From Siphonodentalium dalli (taxonomy: Eukaryota; Mollusca; Scaphopoda; Gadilida; Siphonodentaliidae): a stretch of 64,000 nucleotides of DNA. Shown piece by piece: positions 1 to 13,164 of this stretch. The first letter of the stretch is position 1. Every line of letters starts with the position of its first letter. A program made the translations under genes and the position numbers. Location of the stretch: the NCBI GenBank assembly GCA_032622095.1, contig CP136063.1:178415956-178479955 (forward strand). Reading direction: 5' to 3'. Under the pieces are notes generated by a model, which made no database searches, had not been told where the DNA came from, and saw only the letters and a list, made by a program, of their open reading frames with translations.

Positions 1-3000
1 AATCATTGAGATATGGTGTAATATGTCAGGGGTGACTTACAGAATCATTGAGATATGGTGTAACATGTCAGGGGTGACTTACATAATCATTGTGATATGG
101 TGTAATATGTTAGGGGTGACTTACATAATCATTGAGATATGGTGTAATATGTCAGGGGTGACTTACATAATCATTGAGATATGGTGTAATATGTCAGGGG
201 TGACTTACATAATCATTGTGATATGGTGTAATATGTCAGGGGTGACTTACATAATCATTGAGATATGGTGTAATATGTCAGGGGTGACTTACAGAATCAT
301 TGAGATATGGTGTAATATGTCAGGAGTGACTTAAAGAATCATTGAGATATGGTGTATATGTCAGGGGTGACTTACAGAATCATTGAGATATGGTGTAATA
401 TGTCAGGGGTGACTTACATAATCATTGAGATATGGTGTAATATGTCAGGGGTGAATCATTGAGATATGGTGTATATGTCAGGGGTGACTTACAGAATCAT
501 TGAGATATGGTGTAATATGTCAGGGGTGACTTACATAATCATTGAGATATGGTGTAATATGTCAGGGGTGACTTACAGAATCATTGAGATATGGTGTATA
601 TGTCAGGGGTGACTTACAGAATCATTGAGATATGATGTAATATGTCAGGGGTGACTTACATAATCATTGAGATATGGTGTAATATGGCAGGGGTGACTTA
701 CATAATCATTGAGATATGGTGTAATATGTCAGGGGTGACTTACATAATCATTGTGATATGGTGTAATATGTCAGGGGTGACTTACATAATCATTGAAATA
801 TGGTGTAATATGTCAGGGGTGACTTACATAATCATTGAGATATGGTGTAATATGTCAGGGGTGACTTACATAATCATTGAGATATGGTGTAATATGTCAG
901 GGGTGACTTACAGAATCATTGAGATATGGTGTAATATGTCAGGGGTGACTTACAGAATCATTGAGATATGATGTAATATGTCAGGGGTGACTTACATAAT
1001 CATTGAGATATGGTGTAATATGTCAGGGGTGACTTACAGAATCATTGAGATATGGTGTAATATGTCAGGGGTGACTTACAGAATCATTGAGATATGGTGT
1101 AATATGTCAGGGGTGACTTACAGAATCATTGAGATATGGTGTAATATGTCAGGGGTGACTTACAGAATCATTGAGATATGGTGTAACATGTCAGGGGTGA
1201 CTTACATAATCATTGTGATATGGTGTAATATGTTAGGGGTGACTTACATAATCATTGAGATATGGTGTAATATGTCAGGGGTGACTTACATAATCATTGA
1301 GATATGGTGTAATATGTCAGGGGTGACTTACATAATCATTGTGATATGGTGTAATATGTCAGGGGTGACTTACATAATCATTGAGATATGGTGTAATATG
1401 TCAGGGGTGACTTACAGAATCATTGAGATATGGTGTAATATGTCAGGAGTGACTTAAAGAATCATTGAGATATGGTGTATATGTCAGGGGTGACTTACAG
1501 AATCATTGAGATATGGTGTAATATGTCAGGGGTGACTTACATAATCATTGAGATATGGTGTAATATGTCAGGGGTGAATCATTGAGATATGGTGTATATG
1601 TCAGGGGTGACTTACAGAATCATTGAGATATGGTGTAATATGTCAGGGGTGACTTACATAATCATTGAGATATGGTGTAATATGTCAGGGGTGACTTACA
1701 GAATCATTGAGATATGGTGTATATGTCAGGGGTGACTTACAGAATCATTGAGATATGATGTAATATGTCAGGGGTGACTTACATAATCATTGAGATATGG
1801 TGTAATATGGCAGGGGTGACTTACATAATCATTGAGATATGGTGTAATATGTCAGGGGTGACTTACATAATCATTGTGATATGGTGTAATATGTCAGGGG
1901 TGACTTACATAATCATTGAAATATGGTGTAATATGTCAGGGGTGACTTACATAATCATTGAGATATGGTGTAATATGTCAGGGGTGACTTACATAATCAT
2001 TGAGATATGGTGTAATATGTCAGGGGTGACTTACAGAATCATTGAGATATGGTGTAATATGTCAGGGGTGACTTACAGAATCATTGAGATATGGTGTAAA
2101 TGCCAGGGGTGACTTACAGAATCATTGAGATATGGTGTAACATGTCAGGGGTGACTTACAGAATCATTGAGATATGGTGTAATATGTCAGGGGTGACTTA
2201 CATAATCATTGAGATATGGTGTAATATGTCAGGGGTGACTTACAGAATCATTGAGATATGGTGTAACATGTCAGGGGTGACTTACAGAATCATTGAGATA
2301 TGGTGTAATATGTCAGGGGTGACTTACATAATCATTGAGATATGGTGTAATATGTCAGGGGTGACTTACAGAATCATTGAGATATGGTGTAATATGTCAG
2401 GGGTGACTTACAGAATCATTGAGATATTGTGTAATATTCCAGGGGTGACTTACAGAATCATTGAGATATGGTGTAATATGTCAGGGGTGACTTACAGAAT
2501 CATTGAGATATGGTGTAATATGTCAGGGGTGACTTACATAATCATTGAGATATGGTGTAATATATCAGGGGTGACTTACAGAATCATTGAGATATGGTGT
2601 AATATGTCAGGGGTGACTTACAGAATCATTGAGATATGGTGTAATATGTCAGGGGTGACTTACATAATCATTGAGATATGGTGTAATATGGCAGGGGTGA
2701 CTTACAGAATCATTGAGATATGGTGTAATATGTCAGGGGTGACTTACATAACCATTGAGATATGGTGTAATATATCAGGGGTGACTTACAGAATCATTGA
2801 GATATGGTGTATATGTCAGGGGTGACTTACAGAATCATTGAGATATGATGTAATATGTCAGGGGTGACTTACATAATCATTGAGATATGGTGTAATATGG
2901 CAGGGGTGACTTACATAATCATTGAGATATGGTGTAATATGTCAGGGGTGACTTACATAATCATTGTGATATGGTGTAATATGTCAGGGGTGACTTACAT

Positions 3001-6000
3001 AATCATTGAAATATGGTGTAATATGTCAGGGGTGACTTACATAATCATTGAGATATGGTGTAATATGTCAGGGGTGACTTACATAATCATTGAGATATGG
3101 TGTAATATGTCAGGGGTGACTTACAGAATCATTGAGATATGGTGTAATATGTCAGGGGTGACTTACAGAATCATTGAGATGTGGTGTAAATGCTAGGGGT
3201 GACTTACAGAATCATTGAGATATGGTGTAACATGTCAGGGGTGACTTACAGAATCATTGAGATATGGTGTAATATGTCAGGGGTGACTTACATAATCATT
3301 GAGATATGGTGTAATATGTCAGGGGTGACTTACAGAATCATTGAGATATGGTGTAACATGTCAGGGGTGACTTACAGAATCATTGAGATATGGTGTAATA
3401 TGTCAGGGGTGACTTACATAATCATTGAGATATGGTGTAATATGTCAGGGGTGACTTACAGAATCATTGAGATATGGTGTAATATGTCAGGGGTGACTTA
3501 CAGAATCATTGAGATATTGTGTAATATTCCAGGGGTGACTTACAGAATCATTGAGATATGGTGTAATATGTCAGGGGTGACTTACAGAATCATTGAGATA
3601 TGGTGTAATATGTCAGGGGTGACTTACATAATCATTGAGATATGGTGTAATATATCAGGGGTGACTTACAGAATCATTGAGATATGGTGTAATATGTCAG
3701 GGGTGACTTACAGAATCATTGAGATATGGTGTAATATGTCAGGGGTGACTTACATAATCATTGAGATATGGTGTAATATGTCAGGGTGACTTACAGAATC
3801 ATTGAGATATGGTGTAATATGTCAGGGGTGACTTACATAACCATTGAGATATGGTGTAATATGTCAGGGGTGACTTACAGAATCATTGAGATGTGGTGTA
3901 AATGCCAGGGGTGACTTACAGAATCATTGAGATATGGTGTAACATGTCAGGGGTGACTTACAGAATCATTGAGATATGGTGTAATATGTCAGGGGTGACT
4001 TACATAATCATTGAGATATGGTGTAATATGTCAGGGGTGACTTACATAATCATTGAGATATGGTGTAATATGTCAGGAGTGACTTACAGAATCATTGAGA
4101 TATGGTGTAATATGTCAGGGGTGACTTACATAATCATTGAGATATGGTGTAATATGTCAGGGGTGACTTACAGAATCATTGAGATATGGTGTAATATGTC
4201 AGGGGTGACTTACAGAATCATTGAGATATGGTGTAACATGTCAGGGGTGACTTACAGAATCATTGAGATATGGTGTAATATGCCAGGGGTGACTTACATA
4301 ATCATTGAGATATGGTGTAATATGTCAGGGGTGACTTACAGAATCATTGAGATATGGTGTAATATGTCAGGAGTGACTTACAGAATCATTGAGATATGGT
4401 GTAATATGTCAGGGGTGACTTACAGAATCATTGAGATATGGTGTAATATGTCAGGAGTGACTTACAGAATCATTGAGATATGGTGTAATATGTCAGGGGT
4501 GACTTACATAATCATTGAGATATGGTGTAATATGTCAGGGGTGTCTTACATAATCATTGAGATAAGGTGTAATATGTCAGGGGTGACTTACATAATCATT
4601 GAGATATGGTGTAATATGTCAGGGGTGACTTACAGAATCATTGAGATATGATGTAATATGTCAGGGGTGACTTACAGAATCATTGAGATATGGTGTAATA
4701 TGTCAGGGGTGACTTACAGAATCATTGAGATATGGTGTAACATGTCAGGGGTGACTTACATAATCATTGTGATATGGTGTAATATGTTAGGGGTGACTTA
4801 CATAATCATTGAGATATGGTGTAATATGTCAGGGGTGACTTACATAATCATTGAGATATGGTGTAATATGTCAGGGGTGACTTACATAATCATTGTGATA
4901 TGGTGTAATATGTCAGGGGTGACTTACATAATCATTGAGATATGGTGTAATATGTCAGGGTGACTTACAGAATCATTGAGATATGGTGTAATATGTCAGG
5001 AGTGACTTAAAGAATCATTGAGATATGGTGTATATGTCAGGGGTGACTTACAGAATCATTGAGATATGGTGTAATATGTCAGGGGTGACTTACATAATCA
5101 TTGATATATGGTGTAATATGTCAGGGGTGAATCATTGAGATATGGTGTATATGTCAGGGGTGACTTACAGAATCATTGAGATATGGTGTAATATGTCAGG
5201 GGTGACTTACATAATCATTGAGATATGGTGTAATATGTCAGGGGTGACTTACAGAATCATTGAGATATGGTGTATATGTCAGGGGTGACTTACAGAATCA
5301 TTGAGATATGATGTAATATGTCAGGGGTGACTTACATAATCATTGAGATATGGTGTAATATGGCAGGGGTGACTTACATAATCATTGAGATATGGTGTAA
5401 TATGTCAGGGGTGACTTACATAATCATTGTGATATGGTGTAATATGTCAGGGGTGACTTACATAATCATTGAAATATGGTGTAATATGTCAGGGGTGACT
5501 TACATAATCATTGAGATATGGTGTAATATGTCAGGGGTGACTTACATAATCATTGAGATATGGTGTAATATGTCAGGGGTGACTTACAGAATCATTGAGA
5601 TATGGTGTAATATGTCAGGGGTGACTTACAGAATCATTGAGATGTGGTGTAAATGCCAGGGGTGACTTACAGAATCATTGAGATATGGTGTAACATGTCA
5701 GGGGTGACTTACAGAATCATTGAGATATGGTGTAATATGTCAGGGGTGACTTACATAATCATTGAGATATGGTGTAATATGTCAGGGGTGACTTACAGAA
5801 TCATTGAGATATGGTGTAATATGTCAGGGGTGACTTACAGAATCATTGAGATATGGTGTAATATGTCAGGGGTGACTTACAGAATCATTGAGATATTGTG
5901 TAATATTCCAGGGGTGACTTACAGAATCATTGAGATATGGTGTAATATGTCAGGGGTGACTTACAGAATCATTGAGATATGGTGTAATATGTCAGGGGTG

Positions 6001-6280
6001 ACTTACATAATCATTGAGATATGGTGTAATATATCAGGGGTGACTTACAGAATCATTGAGATATGGTGTAATATGTCAGGGGTGACTTACAGAATCATTG
6101 AGATATGGTGTAATATGTCAGGGGTGACTTACATAATCATTGAGATATGGTGTAATATGTCAGGGTGACTTACAGAATCATTGAGATATGGTGTAATATG
6201 TCAGGGGTGACTTACATAACCATTGAGATATGGTGTAATATGTCAGGGGTGACTTACAGAATCATTGAGATATGGTGTAA
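1..6280. repeat. 42-bp satellite, block 1
   Basis: About 150 head-to-tail copies of a 42-bp monomer; a typical monomer begins AGAATCATTGAGATATGG and ends TCAGGGGTGACTTAC. Two main monomer types alternate, one with CAGAATCATT and one with CATAATCATT. Rarer variants have ATTGTGAT, a GGCAGG core or TTAGGGG. Some monomers are shortened by 1 base (GTGTATATG) or by 8 bases (GGGTGAATCATT). Since 42 is 14 codons, one frame stays open for long stretches and reads as a 14-residue repeat, but the short monomers break it repeatedly and there is no gene structure. The block starts before the window. Variant order shows higher-order copying, described in the findings. It reads as satellite DNA, not as protein-coding. 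Confidence 0.97.
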
Positions 6281-6464
6281 TTAATCGATTCTGATAACTG
6301 AAGCGGCATTTCAAAAAAAATTTGTTGTTGTTGGAATCTGATGATTTTGGGACCATCTAATCGGATTGAGTACCTTTAAGCACTATGCCCCCCGCATACA
6401 TGCCCACTCAAGGGTGTAAGCACTCAGCGGATCGACATTAGCTCACATCATCAGTCCCTAATAT
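6281..6464. other. Non-satellite interruption with a MITE-like end
   Basis: The 42-bp array stops at 6280 and unique sequence begins. Around 6358-6379 there is a segment reading AATCGGATTGAGTACC followed by TTTAA. It matches the right terminus of the third TTAA family seen at 36109-36390. No matching left terminus is visible at 6281, so this is probably a truncated element. No gene is seen. Confidence 0.5.
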
Positions 6465-6868
6465 ACTGAATTATACATGTAAAAACTGAATTATACATGC
6501 AAAAACTGAATTATACATGTAAAAACGGCATTATACGTGTAAAACTGAATTATACGTGTAAAACTGAATTATACATGTAAAACTGAATTACATGTAAAAC
6601 TGAATTATACATGTAAAAACTGAATTACATGTAAAACTGAATTATACATGTAAAACTGAATTATACATGTAAAACTGAATTATACATGTAAAAACTGAAT
6701 TATACATGTAAAACTGAATTATACATGTAAAGACTGAATTATACATGTAACAACTGAATTATGCATGTAAAAACTGAATGATACATGTAAAACTGAATTA
6801 TGCATGTGAAAATTGAATTATATATGTAAAAACTGAATTATACATGTAAAAAACTGAACTATATATAT
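6465..6868. repeat. 19-20 bp minisatellite inside the satellite interruption
   Basis: About 21 tandem units of the form ACTGAATTATACATGTAAA, with an extra A in some copies and point variants such as ATACGTG or ATGCATG. The array is unrelated in sequence to the surrounding 42-bp monomers. It lies in the 0.6-kb interruption between the two satellite blocks. Confidence 0.95.
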
Positions 6869-6894
6869 AAGTAAAAACTTCCTCAACAATCGGC

Positions 6895-8303
6895 CCCAGA
6901 ATCGTTGAGATATGGTGTAATATGTCAGGGGTGACTTACAGAATCATTGAGATATGATGTAATATGTCAGGGGTGACTTACAGAATCATTGAGATATGGT
7001 GTAATATGTCAGGGGTGACTTACAGAATCATTGAGATATGGTGTAATATGTCAGGGGTGACTTACAGAATCATTGAGATAAGGTGTAATATGTCAGGGGT
7101 GACTTACAGAATCATTGAGATATGATGTAATATGTCAGGGGTGACTTACATAATCATTGAGATATGGTGTAATATGTCAGGGGTGACTTACAGAATCATT
7201 GAGATATGGTGTAATATGTCAGGGGTGACTTACAGAATCATTGAGATATGGTGTAATATGTCAGGGGTGACTTACAGAATCATTGAGATATGATGTAATA
7301 TGTCAGGGGTGACTTACATAATCATTGAGATATGGTGTAATATGTCAGGGGTGACTTACAGAATCATTGAGATATGGTGTAATATGTCAGGGGTGACTTA
7401 CAGAATCATTGAGATATGGTGTAATATGTCAGGGGTGACTTACAGAATCATTGAGATAAGGTGTAATATGTCAGGGGTAACTTACAGAATCATTGAGATA
7501 TGGTGTAATATGTCAGGGGTGACTTACAGAATCATTGAGATATGGTGTAATATGTCAGGGGTCACTTACATAATCATTGAGATATGGTGTAATATGTCAG
7601 GAGTGACTTACAGAATCATTGAGATATGGTGTAATATGTCAGGGGTGACTTACATAATCATTGAGATATGGTGTAATATGTCAGGGGTGACTTACAGAAT
7701 CATTGAGATATGGTGTAATATGTCAGGGGTGACTTACAGAATCATTGAGATATGGTGTAACATGTCAGGGGTGACTTACAGAATCATTGAGATATGGTGT
7801 AATATGTCAGGGGTGACTTACAGAATCATTGAGATATGGTGTAATATGTCAGGGGTGACTCACAGAATCATTGAGATATGGTGTAATATGTCAGGGGTGA
7901 CTTACAGAATCATTGAGATATGGTGTAACATGTCAGGGGTGACTTACAGAATCATTGAGATATGGTGTAATATGTCAGGGGTGACTTACATAATCATTGA
8001 GATATGGTGTAATATGTCAGGGGTGACTTACAGAATCATTGAGATATGGTGTAATATGTCAGGGGTGACTTACAGAATCCTTGAGATATGGTGTAATATG
8101 TCAGGGGTGAATCATTGATATGTGGTGTAATATGTCAGGGGTGAATCATTGAGATATGGTGTAATATGTCAGGGGTGAATCATTGAGATATGGTGTAATA
8201 TGTCAGGGGTGACTTACAGAATCATTGAGATATGGTGTAATATGTCAGGGGTGACTTACAGAATCATTGAGATATGGTGTAATATGTCAGGGGTGACTTA
8301 CAT
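6895..8303. repeat. 42-bp satellite, block 2
   Basis: About 33 more copies of the same 42-bp monomer in the same orientation as block 1. Near the right end (about 8104-8190) there are three consecutive short units where the 8-bp CTTACAGA segment is missing. The array ends at 8303 against unrelated sequence. It lacks the rarer monomer types that mark the higher-order repeats of block 1. Confidence 0.97.
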
Positions 8304-8307
8304 ATTT

Positions 8308-8336
8308 ACTTGCGCCAGTCCATGCTGGACGCAAGT
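8308..8336. repeat. Short hairpin at the satellite boundary
   Basis: The arms ACTTGCGCCAG and CTGGACGCAAGT pair around a six-base loop with one bulged A. The hairpin begins five bases after the last satellite monomer. It is followed by a run of CTGTTTATTTGT units, so it may be the end of an inserted element in reverse orientation. The function is unknown. Confidence 0.6.
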
Positions 8337-9640
8337 AATGTTTTCGGTTCGGATATCTGTCTGTTTATTTGTCTGTTTATTTGTCCTTCCGTGAATATGT
8401 TACGTCATGTATACCGGAAGTACAAAATGTAAAGAATGTAGATGCGCTAATATGAAATGGTTACATCAATTGTAAATTAAATCCACGTATATACTTAAAT
8501 TGCATTGTTATCTGGTTTTATTTTGGTAATAAATCGTTCATAAAAGAACAATATTGAAAGATTTCTTTCTGGAAACCGATAAAGACGCCATGACGTCACG
8601 ACGCACATCGGACGTCACAGGGCGCGCAAAACACCAGACATGATTGTGTCGATGTCCAGACAGCTGAGACTCGTATTACAGACTAAACCGATCCATTTGC
8701 CAACAACTTTGTGTTTTATTATTATAAATATATATATATATACCCTGCATGGCAAATAAAAGTGGGCAATGGTACTGCCCATTAGAAGCCTATTTTATGT
8801 AACTTGAAACTCGGGAAATGAGTTGAGATCAAGTCTAAAAGCGTGCGGAATCTTTCTTTTTCCGCAGAGACAGTGAGGTGCGAACATATTTCTGGAAACT
8901 TTCTTCGAAGTTCAAAACATTTCCGAAAGATCCTGGTGCATATTTATAAACCATGTCCGGCCAAACAGTCGATCACATGGTTCAATTGAGAAGCAATTAC
9001 ACTGAAAAATGTGAATGTGGAAACATGGATTATTAAAATGCCTTATTTATTAACTGGGAAAACAAGCTTTCTCATTCTCAACGCAATATACATTTTGATA
9101 TGTTCCCGATGACTGTAGATCAGTCGCTAAGGGCATCTTCACATTTACACACTTTTAATAAAAGACTAACGTGTCTTTTATTTAATTGTGTCGGTATTTG
9201 TAATTGACTTCGGTGGTTTTTGCCGCTGAAGTGTAATGGCATACACAAATCATTCTAGTCAAACTAGTAATTTAACCCATTGGTATATAATATATAGCAT
9301 CATCGCGGCAACCAATCGTCTTCACACCCTTCAAATCAGCGATGTCTATATTCTATAAATATGTCAAACAACACGTACGGTATTACTAAGACCATCATTA
9401 GTGTAATATATCACCTGGAGATAACAGAGATATTCTGTTCGTACACACAAATATTTCAGCAATGGATGAACTGAAATTTTATATCAAGATTTGTTATCGA
9501 TCTCTCAACTGTTGTTGGCAAGACACCACAAAACATGCCAAATATGTGATGGGCGCAAGTATAGGCAGCTCCAGTGAGTGCATTCTAGTTTTAAGTGTTT
9601 ATGTTGTGTTGAAGAAATTGTTCAACCATAACGTGTGGCT
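8337..9640. other. Non-coding stretch
   Basis: No gene is seen. The stretch holds a (TA)n run at about 8725-8743, a CRE-like palindrome TGACGTCA at 8591-8598 and a half-site GACGTCA at 8611. Nothing links these sites to a transcription unit. Confidence 0.5.
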
Positions 9641-9925
9641 TTAACCCTTTCTATACTGAATGGATCCTCCCATTCAGTAAACAAGTATAGATTGCAACCG
9701 TCTATTATTCATCTGGAGGGGTGTTCAGGAAAAATAAGCAGACGACAGATAATAAAAGTGCAGCAGGAGTCCTATTTATCGGAAGGAAATGTTCAGATAA
9801 CAAGTTCAACAGGCGACATATATTTGGTCGTTTGTTGAATTTATTATCTGAACATTTCCTAAGGGATAATTACTCATCAATGAGTATTTAGTTAATAAAT
9901 AATAATTAGTATAGCAATACAAGAG
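9641..9925 (+). mobile_element. TTAA MITE family 1, copy with decayed right end
   Basis: The left terminus reads TTAACCCTTTCTATACTGAA. The element then has the family body: GGAGGGGTGTTCAGG, a GACGACAGATAATAAAAGTG segment and the central inverted repeat. In that repeat, AATGTTCAGATAACAAGTTC faces a later GAATTTATTATCTGAACATT. The expected right end after GAGTATTTAGT is disrupted. TTAA flanks and CCC-starting termini are typical of piggyBac-type non-autonomous elements, known from established families. No transposase gene is present. Confidence 0.75.
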
Positions 9926-10030
9926 TTTATAAGGTGCATATCCCTCGCTGATGCCATGATAGTTTCCAGAATGAATGCTTCCCAGACTATTTTCAGGAGT
10001 TATTCGCCATGCTGCATTCCAATTACTGCC

Positions 10031-10268
10031 TTAACCCTGTTTATACTAAATGGATTTTACCACTCAGTTATAAAATCGTACATTGGAATGGTCCATTATT
10101 CATTTGGAGGGGTGTTCAGGAAAAATAAGCGGACGTTAGATAATAAAAGTGCAGAACGAGTCCTATCTATTGGATAATACATTCAACAAACGACCTATGG
10201 AACATATTATATGAACATTTCCTATGGGATAATACTCATTAACGAGTGTTTACTATAGAATGGGTTAA
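10031..10268 (+). mobile_element. TTAA MITE family 1, near-complete copy
   Basis: Starts TTAACCCTGTTTATACTAAA and ends with TTTACTATAGAATGGGTTAA, so both termini and both TTAA sites are present. The central hairpin is partly deleted compared with the copy at 52783. It lies only about 100 bp after the previous copy and in the same orientation. Its right half is also part of the large inverted repeat. Confidence 0.85.
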
Positions 10269-10639
10269 CGTGTGTCTTATTACGTGCCATTCGACGATAA
10301 CAATCCGCTCGTGACAGACGGCGTCGTCGTATGTTTTATTGTAATATTTGTGTGTAAATGTCAATATTGTGCATAACCAGTGGACCCAGAACAGCAATAA
10401 TTGTCTTTTGCAATTTTAAGTTTTCGGCATTAGATAATCATATTAATACAGATATGGATATCTGTTCCCCACTTAATAACATCCATGTTTAGATCCGAAC
10501 ACTGTGTACATTAAACTGTTGTTAAGCACTATTGTAAAGATTCTTGACGTGAAAGCATCATGCATTCCGCACGAATGGCTAGACGTCTGGCAATAAATCG
10601 ACTTAGCTGTAGTAATTAATACAATTATGATCTCACGAT
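10139..10639 (+). repeat. Left arm of a large inverted repeat
   Basis: This arm is the reverse complement, with small indels, of 11691-12222. It includes the right half of a family-1 MITE plus about 370 bp of other sequence. The spacer between the arms is about 1.05 kb. One indel lies near 10475, where the right arm has about 20 extra bases. Confidence 0.9.
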
Positions 10640-10991
10640 ATCTCAGCACCACACACGAGAACTGCACGGTATGCTGCATTGTCTACATTTATATTGCATG
10701 CTGATCGGACACCACATGTGCTCACTTAAGGTTGGAAAAACTACAATCCGGGCAGTTCTGTTGATTCACGCGGATTTAGATAATAGTTTATGGCAGAGAG
10801 AAAGAGAGAGATAGAGAGATAGGGAGATAAGAGAAGGAGAGAGAGAGGGGTGAGGGGGAGAGAGAGAGGGGGGAAGAGAGAGGGGAGAGAGTTAGAGAGA
10901 GAGAGAAGGGAGAGGGACAGAGATAGAGAGAGAGAGAGACACACACACACACACATACAGAGGCAGATGGTGAGTTAGTGAGTGAGTGAGT

Positions 10992-11049
<58 letters not shown>

Positions 11050-11690
11050 GAGAGAGTATAAATAAAGTACATCGATATGTCGTATAGCCGTATGCATGTG
11101 ACATATGACTCTCTGTATATAGCGTTATTTTATTTATTTATTTGTGTGTGTTTTATTTGTTTGTTTAATATTTATTTTATTATATTTTTTATGCATATAT
11201 TTGTTATTAGATGTAAACCTTGCATGCCATATTTTCACGTTGTCTTTATGTAAATATTGTCAGTCACTCTCCAAACTTGGAGGTCAATAAATAAATTCAT
11301 TTGTTCTATATTGTCCAAAGATGTTAGCAAGCTGCATGTATTAGACAACTCATCCTGAATACTGCAAAAACCTGTATCGAACGGATTTGTTTTAAAGGAA
11401 ATTTTGTCGTTCAAATCTCACAAAAATGGCGACCGAAGTCACTTGAACACTGATATCTTCTCAACAGTCATATTTTGATGGGGACGGGATTCACAATGAG
11501 GTAGCAAACAATTATATATATCTATAGCTCATTCGTTATCTTGTTTTGGTTACGTTATTTATATAGGTTTACTCACTACGATGTGAGGCATATGCCGCCA
11601 TTTTCGAACAAGTTATGGCGTGGATTCACGCCCCTGTAACATAATGAGTATACGTACGTCTGATGGTCAAGGCCACCCTGTCAAGGTCAC
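10640..11690. other. Spacer of the inverted repeat, with a GA/CA microsatellite
   Basis: 10793-11056 is almost entirely purine: irregular then perfect (GA)n, with a short (CA)n at about 10939-10953. Long open frames on the complementary strand are only low-complexity Ser/Leu strings. The remainder is AT-rich with no gene seen. Confidence 0.85.
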
Positions 11691-12222
11691 ATCGTGAGAT
11701 CATAATTGTATTAATTACTACAGCGAAGTCGATTTATTGCCAGACGTCTAGCCATTCGTGTGGAATGCATGATGCTTTCACGTCAAGAATCTTTACAATA
11801 GTGCTTAACAACAGTTTAATGTACACAGTGTTCGGATCTAAACATGGCTGTTATTAAATGTCAAGCCAGCCCTCCGTGGGGAATAGATATCCATATCTGT
11901 ATTAATATGATTATCTAATGCCGAAAACTTAAAATTGCAAAAGACAATTATTGCTGTTCTGGGTCCACTGGTTATGCACAATATTGACATTTACACACAA
12001 ATATTACAATAAAACATACGACGATGACGTGTGTCACGAGCGGATTGTTATCGTCGAATGGCACGTAATAAGACACACGTTAACCCATTCTATAGTAAAC
12101 ACTCGTTGATGTGTATTATCCCATAGGAAATGTTCATATAATATGTTCCATATGTCGTTTGTTGAATTTATTATCTGAACATTTCCCTCCAATAGATATG
12201 ACTCGTTCTGTACTTTTATAAT
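11691..12222 (-). repeat. Right arm of a large inverted repeat
   Basis: Inverted copy of 10139-10639. It starts at ATCGTGAGATCATAATTG and runs through a MITE end (TTAACCCATTC at 12080) into the MITE body. It keeps a segment of the MITE hairpin (ATCTGAACATTTCCC) that the left arm has lost. The left arm is therefore not simply the parent of this one. Confidence 0.9.
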
Positions 12223-12235
12223 AGTATATTACCTA
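12080..12235 (-). mobile_element. TTAA MITE family 1, truncated inverted copy
   Basis: Starts TTAACCCATTCTATAGTAAA and carries the central hairpin (GTTGAATTTATTATCTGAAC). It stops where reverse-transcriptase-derived sequence begins at about 12236. It is part of the right arm of the large inverted repeat. Confidence 0.75.
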
Positions 12236-12586
12236 TGTTCTCGAAGATATATGAGAAAGCTATTCATTCTCAGCTATCTGGTTTCTTCGAGAACATATTT
12301 GACCATTCCTTGTTGCTTTTCGTAAAGGCCATGTTTGTCAGACCACGTTGCTGAGACTAATTGAAGACTGGAAATATGCACTTCTCATGGTCTTATCCAA
12401 AGCTTTCGACTGCCTACCCCATCAACTTCTTCTTACTAAATTATCAGCCTATGTAATTTCTGACAAAACGACCTCCCTCCTTCTCAGCTAGTTAACAAAT
12501 CGTAAACAACAGATTAAACTTCAAGGAGTCTTCAGCTACTGGTCAGACATAACGAAAGAAGTTCCCCAAAGATCAATCATAGATCG

Positions 12587-12871
12587 TTGTTATTCAATGT
12601 CTTTATCATCGATATTTTCTATTTCATACATAATAGTGACCTTTATAACTATGCGGATGATAATACCTTGTCATTTTTACACCCAGATTTTAATTTGCTT
12701 TTGGACACTCTTCAAACAGAGTCGGATACTTTGGTGAAATGGTTTAAATCTAATGGTATGAAAAAGCAAACCCCGATAAATTCCAAGCTATTGCAATCGG
12801 TGCTGCATCATCCTCACTCAACCCGGTGTTCAAAATTTGTGATGCTGAAATTAAATGTGATGAAACAGTGA
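12587..12871 (+). pseudogene. Reverse-transcriptase fragment with YADD
   Basis: A 94-codon open stretch inside the decayed element above. It covers the catalytic YADD (codons 22-25, 12650-12661) and the region after it (LVKWFKSNGMK). It has no independent start. The reading continues in another frame beyond about 12770, so this is a remnant and not a gene. Confidence 0.75.
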
Positions 12872-13164
12872 AATTGTTGGGTATTGACATTGATTACACA
12901 CTAAAGTTTGACATTCATATTTCAAACATGTCGCAAGGCATCACGTCAGATAAATGTTCTGAAACGTATAGGACACAACTTTATCAAATTTAAATTGTTG
13001 TCCCTTAGCATGGCATTTTTGTAGCGATGAAAGTAACAAGAAACTAGAAAATATTCAATTTCGAGCACTATATACGCTTTATATATAATGACTACGTTTC
13101 ATCCTATGAAGACCTACTCCTCGAAGCCAAAGTACCATCCCTCAAAGTACGAAGACTAAGGACT

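Noticed and set aside
1-8303. CRISPR-like regular repeats
   Set aside because: Monomers abut directly with no unique spacers, and the context is eukaryotic.
23-8394. Long open frames encoding a 14-residue repeat (MSGVTYIIIEIWCN-like)
   Set aside because: They follow from a 42-bp monomer with one stop-free frame. They are broken by 1-bp and 8-bp monomer deletions, with no start context, splice signal or conservation of frame over the array.
10741-11104. Minus-strand frames rich in Ser and Leu
   Set aside because: Translation of a (GA)n/(CT)n microsatellite.
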